A stretch of 12,135 bases of DNA from an uncultured Lachnospiraceae bacterium (GTDB taxonomy: Bacteria > Bacillota_A > Clostridia > Lachnospirales > Lachnospiraceae): NCBI GenBank assembly GCA_902795715.1, contig CADBME010000029.1, forward strand, positions 1-12,135, read 5' to 3'. The notes below the pieces were generated by a model. That model did not search any database, was not told the DNA's origin, and was given only the letters and a program-made list of their open reading frames with translations. The position numbers and the translations under genes are program-made. Of this stretch, positions 1-8,400 are shown piece by piece (position 1 is the stretch's first letter; each line of letters begins with the position of its first letter).

Positions 1-19
1 AAATATGTCTGTAAATCAT
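1..19 (-). CDS. Start of a further downstream gene, truncated by the window edge
   Basis: Only the first six codons are visible (M-I-Y-R-H-I, then the edge). The start is supported by an AGGAG ribosome binding site at 26-30 on the minus strand, six bases before the ATG at 19, and by the 26-base gap after the stop codon of the VirB6-like gene. Tight spacing and shared strand make it the next gene of the conjugation operon. In comparable Gram-positive elements the gene after the VirB6-like one is often a PrgI-type or VirB4-type protein. Six residues cannot identify it, so no function is assigned. Confidence 0.5.
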
Positions 20-45
20 CAGTTTCTCCTTTCTTTTATTTTCTT

Positions 46-966
46 TTATCCGAGCCCGAGACATCTTCGTATCGTCGCCTCGGCACCTTTTACACATGCG
101 CAAGCCGTAATCATCGGCAGGCAGTATTCCACAATTGTCAGTATTGCGCCCAGAGCCCCGCTTACCTCCCCGCTTCCTGTCATGACAGACCCATCCGAAA
201 AGAGCCCGAAGCTGATCCGGATCGCAATGGCGATCACCACCGCTTCAAGCGCATAGGCTAAAAGCGTCCGGATCCAGGAGATCCCGGTCTGGGAGATCGT
301 ATGGCCCCCGGCAAAACTTGAGAGCGCCGCAGGCCCGAACGGGATGCACAGGTACATCTTGAAAAGACGGGACAGGACCGCCAAAATCAGCTGTACGCCG
401 CATACCAGGATCACGATCCCGCCAAAGAGCCCGGCGATCATGGCGCTGATGCCGGTTCCGAGCCACTCCGTTCCGGTTGCGTTGTCATCCTCCATCTTGC
501 TGATCAGGTCTTCAAACACATTCTCCACGCTCTGGCCCTGCATCGAGGTGCTGCTTACATTCACTGCGCCAACAAGCGCTGTGGAGCAGTCCACGGTTCC
601 TTTCACCAGGGAGAGCGAATTGACAATGAGCGTCGCCGTTATGATGTAGCGGATGAAAAACCGGAACATGTTCTCGAGCGTAAAGTTGTTCCTCACATCG
701 ATCGATTCGTTGAGCCACCCGATCACGAAAAACAGAATGGAAAGCGACGCAGCGATTCCCATGGAGATATTGAAGAGGTTCCCGGTCACGATGGCCCAGG
801 CATTGCCCCCGCTTGTGACCGGAGAAACCTGTAAATAGTCCGTGGTGATATCGCAGCACTTTTCCCATACGTTATATCCGGCAAGCAGGCCGTTGTTCCC
901 CACATCCATCGTGGCGCGGCCGAGGTTTTCAAGGGCAGAGTTTAGCGCGCTGCTTATCACACCCAT
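46..966 (-). CDS. VirB6/TrbL-like conjugative transfer membrane protein
   Basis: This 306-residue protein is probably an inner channel component of the type IV secretion machinery, in the cytoplasmic membrane. Hydrophobic segments lie near residues 65-84, 104-122, 174-198, 234-256 and 271-292, giving about five membrane spans. A short soluble N-terminus (1-55) and a polar Ser/Glu/Asp-rich loop (about 125-170) flank them. The loop after the third span contains a Pro-Phe-Gly-Pro turn (209-212). Length, topology and position between a Maff2/VirB2-like gene and a further operon gene match the VirB6-like proteins of Firmicute conjugative elements. This is a family-level call from topology and context, not from a catalytic motif. 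The ATG at 966 has GGGGGA just upstream, and only 13 bases separate it from the stop of the RadC-like gene, so the two are probably translationally coupled. Several cysteines occur (residues 37, 38, 127, 189, 207, 282, 289, 291), which is unremarkable for an anaerobe. It could instead be a generic TrbL-type protein. Confidence 0.75.
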   Translation of the reverse strand: MGVISSALNSALENLGRATMDVGNNGLLAGYNVWEKCCDITTDYLQVSPVTSGGNAWAIVTGNLFNISMGIAASLSILFFVIGWLNESIDVRNNFTLENMFRFFIRYIITATLIVNSLSLVKGTVDCSTALVGAVNVSSTSMQGQSVENVFEDLISKMEDDNATGTEWLGTGISAMIAGLFGGIVILVCGVQLILAVLSRLFKMYLCIPFGPAALSSFAGGHTISQTGISWIRTLLAYALEAVVIAIAIRISFGLFSDGSVMTGSGEVSGALGAILTIVEYCLPMITACACVKGAEATIRRCLGLG

Positions 967-979
967 GCTTTAATCCCCC

Positions 980-1951
980 TTATCTGCCCCGGTCTTTAGG
1001 GCGCTGTGTCTGCATGGCATATTCACCCTGCTGCTGATCGCGCTGTTCCTTCTTATAGGCTTCCACCATTTCTTTAAGCTGCCGGTTATCGACCATGATG
1101 CGCTTATCCTGCCAGCTTTCCGTCCCATCAGGGTTTGTGATGCGTTTTGAAATTGTAAGTGAGGTCTTTGCATCCGCCGGAAGCTTCATCCAAAAACCTT
1201 TCCCGTACCGGTTGTCATGCACAATCCGCGCCGGAACAACGAACGACGGCCAGGACTCATAGGGTGTGTTCGGGATCTTGATTCTTGCCATTTCTTCGCC
1301 TTTTTTGGACGTAAAGAACTGGCAGAGGCCCTTGCCGAAGTGAAGGGTTACTTCTTCCTTCTGACCCTTCTGAGCTTCCTCCTGACTTCTTGCGATATCC
1401 TCCGGGTCAATATCCCCGAAGGGCGTTTCAAATGGCATGGCGCTCTCCGCAACCATTTCCTTTGCTCCGTCCATCATCTGGTCGTATCCGGGAGCAAATT
1501 CCAGATCCTTGTTTTCTCTCATGCTGTATGTCTCCTTTCCGTTTCCTGCGATAATGATATGGTCAAGGCAGGGGATCCCAAGAAGCGCTCCCGCCAGGAT
1601 CAGGCGTTTTGTCGCGTTAAGATCCTCTCTGGAGGGCGTTACATCCCCGCTTGGGTGGTTGTGGAGCATAATAAAGGATGCCGCATTTGATAATAGGCAG
1701 GACTTTAGAACATTCCCCACATCCACGATGGATGTATTTATGGTTCCCATGCTGACCATGTTGAAATTGATTGGTTGATTGGCGGTATTTAAGTTAACGA
1801 TCAGGACTACTTCCCTGTCATAGCGGGATAGTTCCTTCTGCATAACCGCCACCGCCTGATCGGATGAACTGATCTTTTCGGGAGAGTAAAGCGTCCGCCC
1901 CTGTTCAAGGCGGATCCAGACTTCCTGCATCGGATAAAGGCTTTCTGTCAT
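980..1951 (-). CDS. RadC-like JAB domain protein with an extra C-terminal domain
   Basis: This is a 323-residue protein. Residues about 20-155 form a RadC-type JAB/MPN fold. The metal-binding signature is H97-N-H99-P-S-G followed by S107 and D110 (HNHPSGDVTPSRED), which is the JAMM-like HxHPSG-x(n)-SxxD pattern of RadC. RadC-like genes are common on conjugative elements and phages. Their biochemical role is not settled, and a direct DNA-repair function for RadC has been questioned. Residues 155-198 are an acidic linker. Residues about 199-300 are a second compact domain (from VTLHFGKG to KEMVEAYKKE) that I recall as resembling small stand-alone proteins of Lachnospiraceae elements, so this may be a gene fusion. 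The tail is Gln/Arg-rich and polar. The ATG at 1951 follows GGAGGGG with good spacing and lies inside the end of the upstream 53-codon gene, a 47-base overlap. The stop is 13 bases before the VirB6-like gene. The JAB identity is firm; the function of the C-terminal part is unknown. Confidence 0.85.
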   Translation of the reverse strand: MTESLYPMQEVWIRLEQGRTLYSPEKISSSDQAVAVMQKELSRYDREVVLIVNLNTANQPINFNMVSMGTINTSIVDVGNVLKSCLLSNAASFIMLHNHPSGDVTPSREDLNATKRLILAGALLGIPCLDHIIIAGNGKETYSMRENKDLEFAPGYDQMMDGAKEMVAESAMPFETPFGDIDPEDIARSQEEAQKGQKEEVTLHFGKGLCQFFTSKKGEEMARIKIPNTPYESWPSFVVPARIVHDNRYGKGFWMKLPADAKTSLTISKRITNPDGTESWQDKRIMVDNRQLKEMVEAYKKEQRDQQQGEYAMQTQRPKDRGR

Positions 1952-2066
1952 CTAAGTCCCCTCCTTTTATGGGCGCTTCGATCCGGATTGTGATCTTTAT
2001 GATCTCGCCGTCCGGGATCTTTTTCGCAAGCTCCCGAAGTTCATCCAGGGTTATTTCCTGTTTCAT
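1905..2066 (-). CDS. Small 53-aa hypothetical protein overlapping the RadC-like gene
   Basis: The frame runs from the ATG at 2066 to a TGA ending at 1905 and encodes 53 residues, starting MKQEITLDELRELAKKIPDG and followed by an Ile-rich strand (EIIKITIRIE). The first half is predicted to be one amphipathic helix followed by a short beta strand. The last 15 codons overlap the start of the RadC-like gene in another frame. The start has a good ribosome binding site (GGAGG at 2074-2078, seven bases before the ATG), which is the main reason to believe it. The radC-type ribosome binding site lies inside its coding sequence, so translation of the two is probably coupled. Small proteins of this helix-plus-strand type occur in Firmicute mobile elements, but I know of no established function. 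Confidence 0.6.
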   Translation of the reverse strand: MKQEITLDELRELAKKIPDGEIIKITIRIEAPIKGGDLDDRKPLSDAGSLDPP

Positions 2067-2078
2067 GTTGTATCCTCC

Positions 2079-2105
2079 AAAAAGGGGCTGCTTCCCTGCA
2101 GCCCC
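2079..2105 (-). terminator. Intrinsic terminator after the Maff2-like gene
   Basis: On the minus strand GGGGCTGC (2105-2098), a six-base loop and GCAGCCCC (2091-2084) form a perfect 8-bp GC-rich stem followed by five T. It begins 7 bases after the Maff2-like stop codon. The T-run touches the GGAGG ribosome binding site of the next gene, so it is probably a partial terminator that lowers expression of downstream genes relative to the Maff2-like protein. Confidence 0.8.
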
Positions 2106-2112
2106 GAAGATT

Positions 2113-2409
2113 TCATTTTACAAGGGTAATTACTGTACTTGCACCGCACATCAGTATCCCGGAAATCACCTTTTTCAGGGACTGGGTCTGCTGGGAAGAG
2201 TCGTGGCTCTGGTAGCCGGCGGCAAACTCAAACACGCCCCAGGCCAGCACGATTGCGCCGGCAGCTTTGATGATTCCAAGCACCAGCGTATACAGGCTGT
2301 TGATCTTTCCTGTGATCGCTGTGGATGAGGCAAAGGCGGGATTTGCGCTGGCAAGGATGGCCAGGGCGGATACCGCAGCGGCAAGTACTATTCTTTTTCT
2401 CTTCATCAT
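2113..2409 (-). CDS. Maff2/VirB2-like small membrane protein of the conjugation apparatus
   Basis: This 98-residue protein has a basic start (MMKRKR), a hydrophobic stretch at 7-21 and a probable signal peptidase site after AFA at residue 28. The mature part of about 70 residues has two hydrophobic helices (about 38-63 and 80-97) joined by a polar loop (GYQSHDSSQQTQSLKK). Two helices after a cleaved signal is the pilin/VirB2 plan. The motif AWGVFEFAAGY followed by a Gln/Ser-rich loop and SLKKVISG resembles the Maff2 family found next to VirB6-like genes in Firmicute conjugative elements. It is therefore probably a structural subunit of the transfer channel. The ATG at 2409 is chosen because an AGGAGC site (2416-2421) lies six bases upstream; the second ATG at 2406 is also possible. 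Intrinsic terminators bound the gene on both sides (2425-2462 and 2079-2105), which suggests its mRNA level is set separately from its neighbours. The exact family assignment is from memory of the motif. Confidence 0.75.
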   Translation of the reverse strand: MMKRKRIVLAAAVSALAILASANPAFASSTAITGKINSLYTLVLGIIKAAGAIVLAWGVFEFAAGYQSHDSSQQTQSLKKVISGILMCGASTVITLVK

Positions 2410-2424
2410 ATTTTTGCTCCTTTC

Positions 2425-2462
2425 AAAAACAGCGAAGCCGGTGCTTTAAGGCCGGCTTCGCT
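2425..2462 (-). terminator. Intrinsic terminator after the giant adhesin gene
   Basis: On the minus strand AGCGAAGCCGG (2462-2452) pairs perfectly with CCGGCTTCGCT (2441-2431) across a 10-base loop and is followed by G and five T (2429-2425). It starts 7 bases past the adhesin stop codon. Only four bases separate the T-run from the ribosome binding site of the Maff2-like gene. No promoter is obvious between this hairpin and that gene, so downstream expression needs read-through or a promoter inside the adhesin gene. Confidence 0.85.
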
Positions 2463-2468
2463 GCATCA

Positions 2469-5400
2469 TCAGTTTGTTTTTTTCGGTTTCTTTTTCCTTC
2501 TGCCAAGGATGACGATACCAAGGCCTGCCGCTCCGCAAAGGACCAGCACTACAGCCGGCAGGTACCGGTTGTAATCGCCGGTCTTAACGGGGGATGCCGT
2601 AACCGTCCCGCCGCCATACCCCGGCGTTGTGATAACCGGGCTTCCGGGAGACGTTACCTTCTTCTTTCCGGTAAGATCCACCAGCTCGTCTTTGGGCTTA
2701 TCCATCATCTTCACATGGACGATCTCAGGAGAATCCGTCACTTCAAATTCGATTGTTTCCGCAATGTCGTACCCCTTCGGGGCCGTAACTTCCGTCAGGG
2801 TATATTTCCCGGCAGGCAGCTTTTCGATCATGTGCGGCTCCTTCGTGGAGGTCCATGACTTCACCTCTTTTCCGTCCTTGTCCCTGATGATGAGCTTCGC
2901 TCCGGGTAGTTCCTTCTCGTTCGTAATATCCTGCTTGGAGATCTCGACTTTGGTGACATCATCCTTCATCTCGACCTTCATCACTTCGATATCATCCTTA
3001 TCCTTCGCAAGGACCACCTCGAAAGCAACTTCTTCCGCAGTCACATATCCGTCCGGGGCTTTCTCCTCCTTCAGGGTATATTTTCCCGCATCCAGGATCA
3101 TCTGGTGCGGCTTATCCGTGGAAATCCACTCGTCAATTACCTTGCCGGATTCGTCAGTTACGCTTACATGCGCACCCGGCAGCTCCTTCGATGTGGTGAT
3201 GTCCGTCTTGGAGATCTCGACTTTGCGAAGAGGAGCGTCCTTCATAACGACTGTCTGGATCTCGGTCGTGTTCTTAACCTCAAAGGTGACAGCTTCAGCA
3301 GTGCCGTACCCGTCCGGGGAGGTGACTTCCGTTAAGGTATAGGTCCCGACAGGCAGTTTTTCAATGAAGTGGGGTTCCTTTTCAGATACCCATTCATCGA
3401 TCTTCTTTCCGTCTTTGTCCGTAATGGTAAGCCTTGCTCCGGGAAGCTCCTTCTCGTTCGTGATGTCCTGCTTGGAGATCTGAACCTTCGTGATGTCATC
3501 AAACATCTCCACCTTCTGAATCTCGGCAGTATCTTTCACTTCAAAGGAGATCGCGGAGGCAGTGGCAAATCCATCCGGCGCGATGGTCTCCACCAGGGTG
3601 TAGGTTCCCACATTCAGGCTGATCATGTGCGGCTCAGTTTCAGAATCCCATTCCTCCACCACCTTTCCGTCCACGTCCAGTACCTGCAGGTGGGCACCCG
3701 GAAGCTCCTCTTTACTGGTGATATCCTTTTTCGATACCTCCACCTGAATCGGCGCATCCCGCATTTCCACCGTCTGCACAGACAGATCGCTCTTTACCTC
3801 GAACGGGACCGACTCGGCCGTGGCATACTTATCAGGCGCGGCAACCTCGGTCAGGATATATTTCCCGACCTTCAGGTTGATTACATGATCTTCCTCCGTT
3901 GAAACCCACTCATCGATCACTTTTCCTTCCAGGTCCGTCACTTTAAGGGATGCCCCGGGCAGTTCCTTCTCTCCGGTGATTTCCTTTTTGGAGAAATGGA
4001 TCTGGAGCAGCTCGTCGTACATGGTGACCTGCTGGATGGTGAGCGAATCCGTCAGTTCAAAGGTGATATCCTCCGCCAGGGCGTATCCTTCCGGCGCGAT
4101 TTCTTCCTTCAGTGTATAGATCCCTGTGGGAAGGCCTTTGATCACGTGGGGCTGCTTTTCGGATACCCACTTTTCCACTTCCTTTCCTTCACTGTCAGAC
4201 AAAGTCAGGGTTGCGCCCGGCAGCTCTTCGCCGCCGGTGATATCCTTCTTGGAAATCTCGACGACATTGGGCTTATTGGTAAGCTTAACCTGGTAACTTT
4301 TCTGTCCGGCAATCAGACCTTTATCGTCCACGGTGAATTCATGGATCGTGGTATCCAGGTTGTATCCGGGAAGCGTTGCGATTTCGTAGATGTAATAGGT
4401 GTTTTCATGCAGGAGATCCTCGGCATGGATCTGCCCGTTCTCATCCGTTACGAAATCCGTCCCCAGACCGGAGATATCGGTAATCTCAAGCTCGGCCATC
4501 AGCTTTTCTTCCAGTGCCTGCCTGTCTTTGGCAAGGCCGGCCTCAAACGCGGCAAGCTCTTCTTCCTGGTTTGCGATGAATTCTGCCCGCCGCTCCTCGG
4601 TCACATCGCCAAGGTTTGAGAGGGCAACCTGCTGTTTTTCAAACAGGTCCTGCTTTGCTGCTTCCTGCTCCGTACGAAGCTGCTCAACCGCCTGTGCCAC
4701 CTGCCTCGCCTTCTCAGCTTCCTTATCGGCAGTAGAGAAGATCCGGAAGGTGATCCCGGCAAGCGGTGCATCCGTATCGGCATCCACCTTGTAAAGGTCA
4801 AACTTTGTCTTTTCGTCCTTTACGGCAAGATCGTAGCGGACCGTTTCCACCTGCCGGTCAAAGGAAAGCGTTACTTCCTTTGCCGTTTCATCGACGGAAT
4901 AGTACTGTGCGGATCCGGTCTCGATGAGTCTGTAGCTTCCAAGTAGGAGCTGCCTTGTCATCGCCGTTCCGTCCTCGCCTGTTGTGATGGTTTCGACCTT
5001 TGTGCCGGCCTTAAGCTGCCTTAATTCGCCGTCAATCTCCTCGCTTCGGATCTTTCCGGAAGCGTCTTTGATATCCTGCGCGGCAAAAACATCAAACGTA
5101 AAGCCGTCTTTCAGGGTTTCGCCGGTATCAGCATCCTTCTTGACAACTTTGATCTGGCCGCGCTGCGGGATATCCTCTACCTCCGCGACAAAGGCAACCT
5201 TTACATCGTCATCGACGTTTAGGGTCACTTCCTTTTCGTCCGCAAGCAAAAAGCCTTCCGGCGCTTCCACTTCCTTTATGGTGTATGTTCCAGGTTCAAA
5301 CTTCATCGTAAAGGCAATCACGCCTTCCTCATTGGTTGTGAAGGTATCCGTCAGTTTCGAAAAGTCCAGGTTGTCCGGCATAGTCAGGGGATTGCCGTCT

Positions 5401-8400
5401 CCATCAAGGATCATAAACTTTGCGCCTTTCAGCGGGATCAGCTCGCCGGTCAGCGCATCCTTTTTATGAAGGATGATGGACAGCTGCGGCTTCTTATTCG
5501 TAACGACATAATGAAGGGTCACGCCGTTTTCCTCGACCTTGATCGCGGCGCTCTCAAGCCCCTGGTATCCTTCCGGCGTACCGGCCGTTTCCGAGATCGT
5601 CCAGGTGCCGTAGACGAGGGCGTTTTTTTCTGTCTGTGCATGGCCGAAGCGGTCGGTTGTAATCCTGACAGGCGCAACCGTCTCATCCTCGTGGGTCAGG
5701 GTAAATTCGATCCCCTTTAGCATCTCCTTATCGATCCATTCCTGGAGAATGGAGGTCTCCACGTTGTCATCGAGATACTTCATAACGGAGATATCCCCGC
5801 GAATGACCTGTTCATAAGAGGAGACGACGCCCATCTTGTTTTCGACCACATCCATGACTGCGCCGTTGACCGTGACGGTGTCATCGATCACGACCTTATA
5901 GGTAATCTCATCCGGCAGATATCCGACCGGCGTCTGGGTTTCCTTTACGTAATAGGTTTCATATGGATACGGTTTGCTGATCGCCATGCCGTTTTCATCG
6001 GCAGTCAGTACTTCGAGCTCTTTCGTCATTTCGGCGTCCGCATAGATCGTATACTGGGCGCCCTTGAAGGTGACCGCTTTGTTATTCGGCGCGGCAGTCC
6101 CTTTTTCCTTGTCGTATTTCTGCAGCCTGATCGGCTTACGGATAATCTCATCCGTAAAGGAAAGGTTTACGGTATCCACCTTCTTTCCATCCACCGTAAG
6201 GTCGTTTCCGATCACAACCTCAAAGGTATGGTCATAAAGCTGATAGCCCTTGGGCGGTTTGGTTTCCTTTACGTAGTAGGTTCCGTAGTAGAGATCTTTG
6301 CTCTTTGCATGGCCCTTCGCATCTGAAACAAGGACCTGCACCACATTTTTAAGTTCCTTATCACTGTAGATGGTCACTTCCATCTGATCGAAGCTGTAGT
6401 TCTTATTGAACGGCTCAGCTTTTCCGGTATCCTTATCGATCTTCTGAACTTCCATCGGCTTTTTCTTTGCCGGGTCCTTCATCTGGATTTTGGCTGTGGA
6501 CGTGTTATCCACCTTCACGGTATCGTCAATGACGACGGTAAAGGTATGGTCATACAGGTCGTAGCCTGAGGGGGCTTTTGTTTCCCTTGCATAGTAGGTG
6601 CCGTAATAAAGGTCCGTGCTCTTTCCATAGCCTTTCGCATCCGTCGTAATCTTTGTCACGGCATTTTTGCAGGCTGCGTCGGAATAGATGGTGACCTCCA
6701 TCTTATCGAAGCTGTACCGGTCATTGTATGGCTCAGCCTTTCCGGTATCGGCGTCGATCTTCTGGACTTCAACGCTCTTTTTCCTTGGCGGATCGGCAAA
6801 AAGAAGGGATGCTTTCGAGGTATTTGCCCCGTCCACCTTAACCTGATTTGCCAGCACCACTGTAAAGGTATGGTTATAGATGTCATAGCCCTTCGGCGCG
6901 GTGATTTCCCGGACATAGTAGGTGCCGTACTGAAGCGGGCTGCTTTTGGCATAGCCTTTTGCGTCCGTTGTCAGCGTCTCCACCAGGGAAGTCAGCCCGG
7001 CATCCGAGTAGATGTTTACCTTCATCCCGGTAAAGGAATAGCTTCCGTTATAGGGCTCTGTCTTTCCTGTATCAGCATCCTTTTTCTGAATTTCAATCTC
7101 CTTGGTTGCCCTGGTGTTTGAAACCGATGCGATGGCCGCGTTCGCCGCGGTGGAATTGGAAGCGCTGACCGTTACCTTTACGATCCCGGTGTTTACATTC
7201 CAGCCTTCCGGAACGGATATTTCCTTTGCATAGTAAGTTCCCGGCGTCACCTTATAGGCATCGGCGCTGCCGTCTTTCTTCGTCACGAACTCATGCACCA
7301 GCTTTGTTGCGCCCGAGTCTGAGTAGACACCGATATGGCAGCCGGAAAGATCGTAGCTTTTTCCGTCAGATGCGGTTTTCTTTACGCTCACATATCCTTC
7401 ATCCGGCCACTCTACAGAAAGGGCCAGCCCCTTGCTGTCCGTATGGTAGCCAAAACCGATATCCTGAGAGTTGGCAAGTTTAAGGAGCATTGCATGGAAA
7501 TCCAGCGGGTAGTTGGAGGTAATCGCATACTCACCCTTCAGCTTGCTCATATCGCCGGTCGCCTCCAGATGGAATTTTTCTCCGCCTTTTACGCTTACAT
7601 TTCCGGTTCCGCTTTTTCCGGTCGTCTCGTTGACAAGCTTGACGCCGTCCTCGAGATGCAGCGTGATAACAAAAGCCACGTTCGCTTTCCAGGTAAAGGT
7701 CTCCGTCACGTTGCTGGTTGCCTTGGTGGAAAGGGACGGGATAAGTTCCGTTGCCGTCGGGTCCGGCATCTTGGCAAGCGCTGCCTTGATTTCCCGGAGC
7801 ATGTCTTTTGCCGTTGATGAAAGGTTTCCTCCGAAACCGGACTCGCCGTCATACAGGTAATCGACCAGGTAATGCTGCATCGCCCTGGTTTCCGATCCGC
7901 ATCCGTAATTGGTCATGATCGTTTTGATGTTGTAGCCGTTGAACGTGCCTCCCCAGCCCGGGCCGCCGTAGCCATAAAAAAGAGCCTTCCGAAGGTACTT
8001 GTCATCGCCGCCTTCGTCAAGCTCGATCATGTTTTTATAGGTTGTCCCGCTTGGCGGGGATGTCATGGAATGCTGCATGCAGTAGGCATTGACTGTATAG
8101 GTTTTTCCGTCCACCTTGTAGCGGACATACTTGTACGAATCATTGCCGCCGCTTCCCATCACGGAACTGAAGGGATGGAGCGTGCCGTCGGAGAAATAGT
8201 AGTAGCTTCCGGCTTCCACGTCGGTGTTGTCATCCCATTCATCACCGGCAGAGGCAGCAAGGAGCATCGTGCCGAATACGGCATCCTCGGATACTTCCAG
8301 AAGGATATTTTCCTCAGGCATCTCAAAGGTAAACGTATCCGCCCCTGCGTTATAGCTGACCTCTGAGTAGAGGATATCTGCGGTATCCACCTTTTCATTG

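Noticed and set aside
970..1173. Minus-strand frame of 67 codons at the end of the RadC-like gene
   Set aside because: It overlaps the intact RadC-like C-terminal coding region in another frame and has no sensible composition or start signal. It is a shadow frame.
2629..3342. Long plus-strand reading frame antisense to the adhesin (237 codons), with others at 3996-4619, 7335-7817 and 7872-8366
   Set aside because: These lie opposite highly repetitive, compositionally biased coding sequence, have no convincing ribosome binding sites or domain signatures, and are rich in Ser/Phe/Arg as expected of antisense frames.
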